Positions 54,144 through 61,356 of a DNA stretch of 64,000 nucleotides are shown here, piece by piece. Both the position numbers and the translations under genes were made by a program. The stretch spans positions 1 to 64,000 of the forward strand of contig NZ_SIRT01000004.1 of assembly GCF_004310325.1 (NCBI RefSeq). Direction: 5' to 3'. Position 1 is the stretch's first letter, and each line of letters opens with the position of its first letter. The notes under the pieces are model-generated. The model was not told the origin of the DNA. It saw only the letters and a program-made list of their open reading frames with translations, and searched no databases. This stretch comes from Hyunsoonleella flava. Lineage in GTDB: Bacteria > Bacteroidota > Bacteroidia > Flavobacteriales > Flavobacteriaceae.

Positions 54144-54932
54144 TTAACCAATTGTCTTATGAGGACCATTTAGTTTTAGTAAAACATTTTTGGTAAGTAC
54201 TTCCTTAGTAGCATTATAGCCTATATTTAGTATTTCATCAAGATGTTTTTTATCAAAAGTACCAAACCTGCTCAACGCTTTTGGTACAACTATTACATCG
54301 CAATAATTAAACTTGGCATAGTCCTTTTTAACTGATTGGATTTTGAAAGCCCTTTCAATAACTTGGTGAGAGTGCTTTAAATCTTTTACTGAGATTTCGT
54401 TTACCCAATTGGCATAACTTCCAATTATAGTGTCGCAATGGGATTGCAAGAACTCAATAGGAAAATTATTTAGCACACCACCATCAACATAATAAGAATC
54501 ATTAATTTTAACTGGACTAAACACTCCTGGAACAGCTGCTGATGCTAATAAAGGTTTTATTAACTCACCAGAACTAAAGGTTTTAAGGTTGCCATTTAAA
54601 ATATCTGTTGCTGTAATGGTTAATGATTTTTTGAGTGCACTAAAATTATCCTCTTTTATATAACCTTTAAAATCAACATAAAACTTTTCGGCATCAATAA
54701 AACCAGGTTTTCCAATTGCGTACTTCTTAATATTTAGTATTTGAATATTCTTAAAAAAACTAAAAATATCCTCCCAATTATACCCATAAGCATATAGTGC
54801 GCCCACTATAGCCCCTGCGCTAGACCCTGTAATGTGGGTGGGAAGAATTTGATATTCTTCTAAAGCTTTTATCACTCCAATATGAGCAACACCTCTTGCA
54901 CCTCCTCCAGATAATACCAAACCAATTTTCAT
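54144..54932 (-). CDS. Patatin-like phospholipase
   Basis: A 262-residue cytoplasmic lipid acyl hydrolase. The oxyanion loop is LSGGGARGVAHIGV (residues 7-20), the nucleophile Ser is in the GSSAG elbow, and the catalytic Asp is in YVDGGVLNNFPIE. Together they give the Ser-Asp dyad of patatins. It releases fatty acids from phospholipids. It diverges from the Mla-like transporter operon; the shared 130-bp region carries two FNR-like boxes, one in front of each gene, so lipid breakdown and lipid transport are probably controlled together. Confidence 0.9.
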   Translation of the reverse strand: MKIGLVLSGGGARGVAHIGVIKALEEYQILPTHITGSSAGAIVGALYAYGYNWEDIFSFFKNIQILNIKKYAIGKPGFIDAEKFYVDFKGYIKEDNFSALKKSLTITATDILNGNLKTFSSGELIKPLLASAAVPGVFSPVKINDSYYVDGGVLNNFPIEFLQSHCDTIIGSYANWVNEISVKDLKHSHQVIERAFKIQSVKKDYAKFNYCDVIVVPKALSRFGTFDKKHLDEILNIGYNATKEVLTKNVLLKLNGPHKTIG

Positions 54933-54956
54933 AAGTTATTAAGTAATAATTACGCA

Positions 54957-54999
54957 TAAAGTTATGTATCAATCAACTTATTTAAAATGATTTTCATCA
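54957..54999 (-). promoter_or_regulatory. FNR-like box plus -7 element of the patatin gene
   Basis: Perfect box TGATTTTCATCA (54988-54999) and minus-strand TAACTTTA (54964-54957), with centres 33 bp apart. Confidence 0.65.
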
Positions 55000-55010
55000 G
55001 TGTAACGGAG

Positions 55011-55053
55011 TGATTTATATCATTTCTTACTTATATATATTCATATACCTTGC
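55011..55053 (+). promoter_or_regulatory. FNR-like box plus -7 element of the Mla-like operon
   Basis: Perfect box TGATTTATATCA (55011-55022) and plus-strand TACCTTGC (55046-55053), one base short of TAnnTTTG, with centres 33 bp apart. The start codon is at 55063. Confidence 0.6.
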
Positions 55054-55062
55054 TAGTTAATT

Positions 55063-55845
55063 ATGCTGGTTATTAACAACATAAAAGATACATTCCGTTC
55101 ATTTTTAATTGAAATTGGAGCACTATCATACTTCACTTCTCGATTTTTTAAAGATGTTTTTAAACGTCCTTTTGAGTTTAAGGAGTTCCTAAGGCAATGC
55201 TATAATATGGGAAACCGATCTCTTTTATTGGTAGGCATTACAGGTTTCATTATCGGATTGGTTCTAACACTACAAACACGTCCCACGTTAATGGAGTTTG
55301 GTGCCGTATCTTGGATGCCCTCTATGGTTGGCATTTCCATAGTAAGGGAAATTGGCCCGATTATAACAGCTTTGGTTTGTGCTGGAAGGATTGGTTCTGG
55401 TATTGGCGCAGAGTTAGGATCTATGCGAGTAACGGAGCAAATTGATGCTATGGAAGTTTCTGGGACAAACCCTTTTAAATATTTAGTAGTAACTCGTGTT
55501 TTGGCAGTTACCTTAATGTTACCCTTATTGGTAATCATTGGTGATGCCATTGCTTTATTTGGTTCTTATCTTGTTGAAAATGAAAAGGGCAATGTCTCTT
55601 TTACGTTATATTTTAATCAGGTTTTTAATGCTTTAGAATTTGGAGATATTATACCCGCCACCATTAAATCCTTCTTTTTTGGTTTAGCCATTGGTCTTGT
55701 TGGATGTTTTAAAGGATACTACTGCAAGAAAGGTACTGCCGGTGTTGGTAAAGCGGCCAATTCTGCTGTTGTATTCACTTCATTACTTCTATTTATTATA
55801 GACTTTATAGCTGTTTTTGTAACAGACATTTTTTACGACTTATGA
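55063..55845 (+). CDS. MlaE family lipid ABC transporter permease
   Basis: A 260-residue inner-membrane permease. Features of MlaE: about five hydrophobic helices, GITGFIIGLVLTLQTRP, SIVREIGPIITALVCAGRIGSGIGAELGSMRVTEQIDAMEVSGTNPFKYLVVTRVLA (the coupling and MCE-contact helices) and a GCFKGYYCKKGTAGVGKAANSAVV loop near the end. With the ATPase and MCE protein that follow it forms a phospholipid transporter between the two membranes. The ATPase gene overlaps its stop by 4 bp. Confidence 0.93.
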   Translation: MLVINNIKDTFRSFLIEIGALSYFTSRFFKDVFKRPFEFKEFLRQCYNMGNRSLLLVGITGFIIGLVLTLQTRPTLMEFGAVSWMPSMVGISIVREIGPIITALVCAGRIGSGIGAELGSMRVTEQIDAMEVSGTNPFKYLVVTRVLAVTLMLPLLVIIGDAIALFGSYLVENEKGNVSFTLYFNQVFNALEFGDIIPATIKSFFFGLAIGLVGCFKGYYCKKGTAGVGKAANSAVVFTSLLLFIIDFIAVFVTDIFYDL

Positions 55846-56603
55846 CGGACAAAGCTAACATAGCAAACCGCAACATTGTTCTAGAAATCAAAGATTTGCA
55901 TAAAAGTTTTGGAGACAACCATGTACTTAACGGATTTAGTATGCAACTTCATCAAGGTGAAAACTTGGTTATTATGGGGAAATCGGGTTCTGGAAAATCA
56001 GTAATGATAAAATGTTTGGTAGGTTTAATGGAAGCCGATAGTGGAGCTATAACTGTTATGGGAAACGATATAACAAAATTAAATCAGGAGTCACTCGATA
56101 TTTTACGAGCGGATATTGGGTTTCTATTTCAAGGCAGTGCATTATACGATTCTATGACCGTTAGGGAGAACTTAGAATTTCCTTTAAGGCGACATACGAA
56201 AAAGTTTGGTGACAATGTGGATACAGAAAAATTGGTTATAGAAGCTTTGGAAAATGTTGGACTTATTAGTGCAATTGATTTGATGCCCGCTGAATTATCT
56301 GGAGGAATGAAACGCCGAATTGCCATAGCCAGAACACTAATCTTACAACCCAAAATTATACTATACGATGAACCTACAAGTGGTTTAGATCCTATAACTG
56401 CTAAAGAAATAATAATATTAATGCAAGAGATACAAAAAAAATACAACACATCCTCATTAATTATCACCCATGATGTGGATTGTGCTCGGGTAATTTCAGA
56501 CAGAATGATATTACTTATTCATGGCATTGATTATGCTGTTGGAACTTTTAAAGAATTATCAGTTTCAAAAGACCCAAAAATTAAAGCTTTTTTTAAGCAA
56601 TGA
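55842..56603 (+). CDS. MlaF-type ABC transporter ATPase
   Basis: A 253-residue ATPase. Walker A GKSGSGKS, the Q loop FLFQGSALYDSMTVREN, signature LSGGMKRRIAIART, Walker B KIILYDEPTSGLDPITA and the H-loop ITHDV are all in place. It powers the MlaE permease. The overlap with MlaE (4 bp) and the MlaD gene 29 bp later mark a single operon. Confidence 0.94.
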   Translation: MTDKANIANRNIVLEIKDLHKSFGDNHVLNGFSMQLHQGENLVIMGKSGSGKSVMIKCLVGLMEADSGAITVMGNDITKLNQESLDILRADIGFLFQGSALYDSMTVRENLEFPLRRHTKKFGDNVDTEKLVIEALENVGLISAIDLMPAELSGGMKRRIAIARTLILQPKIILYDEPTSGLDPITAKEIIILMQEIQKKYNTSSLIITHDVDCARVISDRMILLIHGIDYAVGTFKELSVSKDPKIKAFFKQ

Positions 56604-56632
56604 AATAATAGTAAAAATAAAATTTTGAGAAG

Positions 56633-57637
56633 ATGAAAAATACAAACCCACAGAAATTGCGTTTAGGAGGTTTTGTAATTATAGGAACCATTCTATTTAT
56701 CGCAGGTGTTTATCTTATTGGGCAACGTCAAGAAATGTTTAAAAAAACATTTACAATCAGCACCTTTTTTCAAAATGTGAATGGCTTACAAAAAGGTAAT
56801 AATGTGCGCTATTCTGGAATAGACATTGGTACAGTTAAAGATATTATTATGATCAATGATTCCACCATACAAGTGAACATGAATATTGATGAAAAAATAA
56901 TTAAACATATAAAGAAAGATGCGATAGCCACTATAGGTTCTGATGGCTTAGTGGGTAATATGATTGTAAATATTGTTCCTGGTAAAAATGGAGCGTCAGC
57001 AATTACAAGCGGAGACGTTATAGAATCATTTAGCAAAATTGGTGCTGATGATATTTTAAGCACCCTAAGTGTAAGCTCTGAAAATGCAGCTATCTTAACT
57101 TCAGATTTACTTAAAATTACGCACGCCATGACACAAGGTAAAGGCACTTTTGGGGTGTTGTTGAATGATACTATTATGGCGAAAGATTTAAAGCAATCCA
57201 TATCCAATTTAAAAACAACCATTAGGGGCGCTTCAACATCTATAGATGAATTAAATCAAATTATAACCCATTTAAAAACAGATGATAAAACTGTTCTAGG
57301 CATGCTAATAAACGATACTATTTCGGGTAAAAAACTTAAAAATATTGTGCAAAACCTAGAGTATTCTAGTTTAGAAATTAAAAAAGTTGTTGATGATATT
57401 AACAACGTAGTAGATGATTTTAATTCCAGCGATGGCACTTTTAATTATTTGGTTAAGGATACATCTTTGGTAAGTAACTTAAAAACCACACTCAAAAATA
57501 TAAATGAAGGCACGGATAAATTCAACCAAAATATGGAAGCCCTAAAGCATAACTTTTTAACACGCGGATATTTTAGAAAATTAGAAAGACAGGAAAAAAA
57601 AGATACCAAAAACCAAAAAGATAGCATTTCTCAATGA
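56633..57637 (+). CDS. MlaD/MCE-domain lipid-binding protein
   Basis: A 334-residue periplasmic protein with one N-terminal membrane anchor (about residues 9-28) and an MCE domain (about residues 38-115, with FFQNVNGLQKGNNVRYSGIDIGTV and IGSDGLVGNMIVNIVPG). A long helical C-terminal part follows, with a coiled-coil and repeated SNLKTT-type segments that could bridge the periplasm. Third gene of the operon with MlaE and MlaF. The stop overlaps the end of the convergent PNPOx-like gene by 7 bp. Confidence 0.9.
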   Translation: MKNTNPQKLRLGGFVIIGTILFIAGVYLIGQRQEMFKKTFTISTFFQNVNGLQKGNNVRYSGIDIGTVKDIIMINDSTIQVNMNIDEKIIKHIKKDAIATIGSDGLVGNMIVNIVPGKNGASAITSGDVIESFSKIGADDILSTLSVSSENAAILTSDLLKITHAMTQGKGTFGVLLNDTIMAKDLKQSISNLKTTIRGASTSIDELNQIITHLKTDDKTVLGMLINDTISGKKLKNIVQNLEYSSLEIKKVVDDINNVVDDFNSSDGTFNYLVKDTSLVSNLKTTLKNINEGTDKFNQNMEALKHNFLTRGYFRKLERQEKKDTKNQKDSISQ

Positions 57638-58086
57638 CGACGCATGCGTCCAGTTACATCTAGCACATCTATAATGAACACCATAGGTGTTTCACTTTTA
57701 GATATTTTACTTGAAAACTCGCTAATGAAACTTAAATTTTTCTTCTCCTTTCTTGTGATAAGATGTTTTATGCCCAGAGAAAATTCATGCAGGAAAGCTT
57801 TTGAAGCACTACCAAATACTTGTCTAAAAGTTCCATGTACTAGGGCAGATTCCCAATGGTTAATAGAGTCTATTTCGGCTACCTCTAAACACACCTTATT
57901 ATGTTTTCGCATAGCTATCATTTTATGCCCTTCGTCAGAATACCCGATAATGATATTTTTTTCAGGATTATAGTAATACGTAATTGGGGCTATAAAAGGC
58001 TCATCCTTATAAACATAACCCAAATACCCTATATAATTATTAGAGAGTACATGTTTACTTTCTTTCTCTTTTAAAACCCTAATCAT
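57631..58086 (-). CDS. PNPOx-like flavin-binding protein, copy 2
   Basis: The start is set at 58086 (MIRVLKEKESKHVLSNNYIGYLGYV); the longer in-frame start at 58209 has no family match. The 151-residue product has the split-barrel flavin-binding fold with PITYYYNPEKNIIIGYSDEGHKMIAMRKHNKVCLEVAEIDSINHWESALVHGTFRQV, a paralogue of 50863-51315. Its upstream region has no FNR-like box; a TATTGCAATA palindrome (58127-58136) is the only candidate site. It may be read through from the GerW gene 128 bp upstream despite a hairpin between them. Confidence 0.85.
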   Translation of the reverse strand: MIRVLKEKESKHVLSNNYIGYLGYVYKDEPFIAPITYYYNPEKNIIIGYSDEGHKMIAMRKHNKVCLEVAEIDSINHWESALVHGTFRQVFGSASKAFLHEFSLGIKHLITRKEKKNLSFISEFSSKISKSETPMVFIIDVLDVTGRMRRH

Positions 58087-58162
58087 AATAAGTCCGCAGT
58101 TTGTTAAAGATATAAAATAATGACAGTATTGCAATAATTGGCTAGCACTTTCAAAAAGAAAA

Positions 58163-58188
58163 GGGCAAACTAAAAAATTAACTTGCCC
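58163..58188 (-). terminator. Weak terminator after the GerW-like gene
   Basis: GGGCAA (58163-58168) pairs with TTGCCC (58183-58188), loop 14 nt; the minus-strand side continues into a T-rich run. Short stem, so partial. Confidence 0.45.
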
Positions 58189-58214
58189 AATATTTAGCCA
58201 AGGATTCAATTTTT

Positions 58215-58583
58215 TTACGCATTAACCTCTGCTTCTTTTTTATTTATAGCCAGTTTTTCTATTAAATCTGGTACTTTTTCAAAAGCCGCAGATAAACCAT
58301 GAGCTTTACCAGCTTCAATAAAAGAAATATCTTCTTCTTTTGTAACTAAAAACCCCATAGGTTCTATACCAACTCCTGCTCCTGCTCCAATACCTTCACC
58401 TTTTTTGCCTTTGGCTTCAAAGCCTTCTCCTCCTCCAGAACCAAAACCCATACCAACCTTAATAACAGGTACACATTTAAATTCTCCTAGTTGAAACTCT
58501 TTACCAACAACTGTTTCTGTCTTTGCTTCAGACTTTATGAAGTCTGTAATTTGGCCTAATAATTCTTCAAAATGTAATTCCAT
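58215..58583 (-). CDS. GerW (YtfJ) family protein
   Basis: A 122-residue protein of the GerW/YtfJ family, first known from endospore formers, where it is needed for germination. It has the family's TETVVGKEFQLGEFKCVPVIKVGMGFGSGGGEGFE and GIGAGAGVGIEPMGFLVTKEEDISFIEAG blocks; the glycine-rich centre is complete. It acts beside a DUF2953 protein in spore formers (YtfI with YtfJ), and the gene upstream here is DUF2953-like. This bacterium should not make spores, so the pair has another role. It is 12 bp after the DUF2953-like gene, under the same FNR-like promoter. Confidence 0.88.
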   Translation of the reverse strand: MELHFEELLGQITDFIKSEAKTETVVGKEFQLGEFKCVPVIKVGMGFGSGGGEGFEAKGKKGEGIGAGAGVGIEPMGFLVTKEEDISFIEAGKAHGLSAAFEKVPDLIEKLAINKKEAEVNA

Positions 58584-58595
58584 GATATTTTATTT

Positions 58596-59096
58596 TTAAA
58601 AGTTAATAAATGATTTAATTATATGAATTGGTTTAACTTGAATGTTTAGTACCAATTGATTTCTATCTTGAAAATTGATGTTAAATCCCCCTATCTTATA
58701 ATTTAAGTAAGCGAATGCAGGGTAAAGCTTTGCATTTAATATACAATCACCGGTATCTACATCCATCCAAAAGGTTTTAACCTTAATTGCTTTTAATAGT
58801 TTTAAACCCGTTTTAAACGATAAAAACTTTTGCTTTCCAGTTTTCTTTTTGGCTTTGACTTTAGGTTTTGAATTCCCTTTGTTAACGCGTAAAGGATAAA
58901 GATAAAACCTAAAAAAAAGCGTGTTTACCTTTACTTTAAAAACTTCCTTTTCGTCTCCCAATACGGAAGCCTTCACAACCCCTTTCTGCTGAATCAAGTA
59001 CTGATCTGTCCTTGTGTCTACACAAAATGATATTGGTGTTAATAAGAGATAGACTAGTAATACCATTAGCATTAATAAAACAATCACTAAAACCAT
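58596..59096 (-). CDS. DUF2953-like membrane protein
   Basis: A 166-residue protein with a strongly hydrophobic N-terminal helix (VLVIVLLMLMVLLVYLLLTP) and a soluble domain rich in Lys in the middle (KPKVKAKKKTGKQK). The domain's strands (KVNTLFFRFYLYPLRV, DVDTGDCILNAKLYPAFAYLNYKIGGFNINFQDRNQLVLNIQVKPI) match the DUF2953 (YtfI-type) pattern. It anchors in the inner membrane. It is first of a two-gene operon with GerW, the same pairing as ytfI-ytfJ in Bacillus. The promoter has a perfect FNR-like box 47 bp upstream of the start. Confidence 0.72.
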   Translation of the reverse strand: MVLVIVLLMLMVLLVYLLLTPISFCVDTRTDQYLIQQKGVVKASVLGDEKEVFKVKVNTLFFRFYLYPLRVNKGNSKPKVKAKKKTGKQKFLSFKTGLKLLKAIKVKTFWMDVDTGDCILNAKLYPAFAYLNYKIGGFNINFQDRNQLVLNIQVKPIHIIKSFINF

Positions 59097-59111
59097 AGGA
59101 TAATCTTTTCT

Positions 59112-59154
59112 TAAAGGAACTAGAAATGCAGTGATCCTGCAATGATATTAATCA
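59112..59154 (-). promoter_or_regulatory. FNR-like box plus -7 element of the DUF2953/GerW operon
   Basis: Perfect box TGATATTAATCA (59143-59154) and minus-strand TTCCTTTA (59119-59112), with centres 33 bp apart. The -7 differs from TAnnTTTG at two positions. Confidence 0.55.
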
Positions 59155-59193
59155 GCACAATTGTTTATTAAATATAGTACCAGAATGAAAAAC

Positions 59194-59949
59194 TTATAAG
59201 CTAAGTTCTGACTTAATAATATTTTTAAATCGCGTTGCACTTAGATAATGGTCATCCAATAACCTACCATCATGTAAAAGAGTGAAAACTCCAAATCCAG
59301 AAGGTGCCATTTTTGCTTCTTTTACAGTGTTTATTTTTGATACCATTAAATCTATATCGTGATCCATCGCAACATTTAATAGTGCTATTGCAGACTTTTC
59401 ATTCCAAGGACACTGATCTGCGTAAACTATATGCCAACCTTTGTACTTTTTTTGTTTCTTAGTCCAATCGAAAAATTTAGGGCTTTTAACGTTGTTATTC
59501 CAGGTTTTTGATAGTAATTCAAACCGATCTTTTGATTCAATTTGTTTAAAGTCATTTTTCTCAAAAAGAGTTTTGTTGGCCAACCAACCACCTTTACTTG
59601 TTATTACGCATAAACCATCCATTTTTTTGGCTTTCGCTTCCTTTTCGGCAGCTTCAATTAAAATTGAACCATAGCCCTTATTCCTTTCCCTCTTTGAATA
59701 TATATATGTACAATGAATAAACATAAAGTTGTCAGCATCTATAGGCCGCCATGCATATTTGGCTGGTACATACTCTATAAAACCAATCATTTTGTCCGTA
59801 TTGTTTTTAAGAATTTTTATTCTTAAGCCTTCTTTATAACGTTTTTCAAACCATTTTTGTTTGCTTCTAGCCTCGGGTTTTTTCATGTCTTTTATGCAGA
59901 AAAAGGTTTCTTGCTCTACGTTTTCTGGTGTAACTTCTACTATTTTCAT
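59194..59949 (-). CDS. GNAT acetyltransferase with YoaP-like C-terminal domain
   Basis: A 251-residue two-domain protein. Residues 1-150 have a GNAT fold with the acetyl-CoA loop RERNKGYGSILIEAAEKEAK and FIHCTYIYSKR. Residues 160-251 resemble the YoaP/thioredoxin-like domain: WHIVYADQCPWNEKSAIALLNVAMDHDIDLMVSKINTVKEAKMAPSGFGVFTLLHDGRLL, with a single Cys where thioredoxins have CxxC. It probably modifies a small molecule. No box was found in the 58-bp upstream gap. Confidence 0.8.
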   Translation of the reverse strand: MKIVEVTPENVEQETFFCIKDMKKPEARSKQKWFEKRYKEGLRIKILKNNTDKMIGFIEYVPAKYAWRPIDADNFMFIHCTYIYSKRERNKGYGSILIEAAEKEAKAKKMDGLCVITSKGGWLANKTLFEKNDFKQIESKDRFELLSKTWNNNVKSPKFFDWTKKQKKYKGWHIVYADQCPWNEKSAIALLNVAMDHDIDLMVSKINTVKEAKMAPSGFGVFTLLHDGRLLDDHYLSATRFKNIIKSELSL

Positions 59950-60007
59950 AGGTTTCTTTTTATAATTTTATGAGTATGAATCTTTTTTATTTTGAGAATA
60001 ATGGTAA

Positions 60008-60766
60008 TTATTTATTTGCTTTCATCTTCTTGATTTCTCTTCCAGCGATCCACTTAGCAATTTTATTCTTCATAAAAGGAATATTGATATCGAAATAAAA
60101 ATCTTTCTTGTCCTTGTAGAACTCATAATCAGCCCACCCTTTTACTTTGTTCAATTCTGAAATAGATTTGAAGATATTGAAATACACCAACTGACCTAAT
60201 GAAGGTTTGAATTCCTCTTGGGCTTTAATTACAGTAATAAGTTTTGAATATTCATTTATTGCCTTCTTATGATTATAATCTGTTTCCGTTTCTGATTTTG
60301 TTGAAACCATAAGTTCTAAAGATGTTACAAAGTTAAACCCACTTTGAGTGAAGTTTTCATTTAAATATTTACATGTTAGATCACCACCGAATCCGGCACA
60401 TGTTGTAAGCGCCATGGCGTGTTTTCCAAAAAATATGGGTCTATGGGAAATATAGCTTGTTCGTTCTACAAATTTCTTCATTAATGCACTAACCGTTCTA
60501 GCATAGGTAGGCGAAGCGAATATTGTTCCATCAGCAGCTTTCATTTCTTCAATAATCATATCACGATCATCTTTCAGAGGACAATTCTCTTCTCCAGTAT
60601 TGATGCAGGAATAACAACCAAAGCAATCCATCAGGTTTAGTTCAGACAGCATAAGAATCTTTAAATCTATTTCGGAATCACTCTGTTTAAGTATTTCAAG
60701 AATGTTATAAGTATTTCCCCTGCGTGGGCTACCACAAATAGCTATTATTTTTAATTTTTTATCCAT
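60008..60766 (-). CDS. NADPH-dependent FMN reductase/flavodoxin-fold protein
   Basis: A 252-residue flavodoxin-fold protein. The FMN phosphate loop is CGSPRRGNTYNIL (residues 11-23), and CFGCYSCINTGEENCPLKDD forms a Cys-rich block as in iron-sulphur flavoproteins, followed by ASPTYARTVSALMKKFVERTSY (flavin isoalloxazine site). The C-terminal 80 residues are an extra helical region. It would pass electrons from NAD(P)H to a partner. It lies 41 bp from the flavodoxin-like gene upstream in the same direction. Confidence 0.85.
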   Translation of the reverse strand: MDKKLKIIAICGSPRRGNTYNILEILKQSDSEIDLKILMLSELNLMDCFGCYSCINTGEENCPLKDDRDMIIEEMKAADGTIFASPTYARTVSALMKKFVERTSYISHRPIFFGKHAMALTTCAGFGGDLTCKYLNENFTQSGFNFVTSLELMVSTKSETETDYNHKKAINEYSKLITVIKAQEEFKPSLGQLVYFNIFKSISELNKVKGWADYEFYKDKKDFYFDINIPFMKNKIAKWIAGREIKKMKANK

Positions 60767-60807
60767 TTAATAGTATTCAATTAGCTCTTCTTAATTCTTT
60801 TAGAGTT

Positions 60808-61329
60808 TTAGTTTTTTACAGGTACTACATCATGCATTAATTGCCCTATACGTTCTATAATCGGCTTAATGCTGTCTTTATCAACATGGTCGAAACCATA
60901 ACGTTCCTCTTTACTAGCCAGTGGATCGGGATTGAAAAGGGAACCAATCCAAAGACTTAGTTTAATCAGCCAATTGACTTTGGAGTGATCCAACCTTCCA
61001 GCCAAAGCCACATGATCCATTTGTGATAGTAGCACGGTAGGAAATGATTTGGCTACCCATCTTTCGAGTTTGTCGCTAGGACCCGCACCCGAGACAGAGA
61101 AAAGAATCTTAGATCGTCCATTAAGCTTGGACAGATTGACCTCAGCCCATTTTCGGATTGACAACTTGAAATAGATGATAGAACTACCCAAAATAAGATA
61201 GTCGAATTCTGATGGATCTGCATTGGGATTGTTGATACTAAATACGGGAAGACCTGTGGCTTCGCCTATCCAGTTTGCATATTGCTCTGTACTGCCATAC
61301 TTGCCTGAGAAGAAAATTGCTCCCTTCAT
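60808..61329 (-). CDS. Flavodoxin-domain protein
   Basis: A 173-residue FMN-binding protein of the flavodoxin/HemG type: FFSGKYGSTEQYANWIGEATG at the N-terminus (phosphate loop SGKYGSTEQ), LILGSSIIYFKLSIRKWAEVNL in the middle and DHVALAGRLDHSKVNWLIKLSLW later. It is probably an electron carrier for the adjacent flavoproteins. It ends 41 bp before the FMN reductase gene and starts 27 bp after the large flavoprotein gene. Confidence 0.85.
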   Translation of the reverse strand: MKGAIFFSGKYGSTEQYANWIGEATGLPVFSINNPNADPSEFDYLILGSSIIYFKLSIRKWAEVNLSKLNGRSKILFSVSGAGPSDKLERWVAKSFPTVLLSQMDHVALAGRLDHSKVNWLIKLSLWIGSLFNPDPLASKEERYGFDHVDKDSIKPIIERIGQLMHDVVPVKN

Positions 61330-61356
61330 AATACAATGTGTTAGTTGTTGGTTTAA

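Noticed and set aside
58127-58136. FNR-like box for the second PNPOx-like gene
   Set aside because: TATTGCAATA is a palindrome but lacks TGAT/ATCA and the 33-bp partner.
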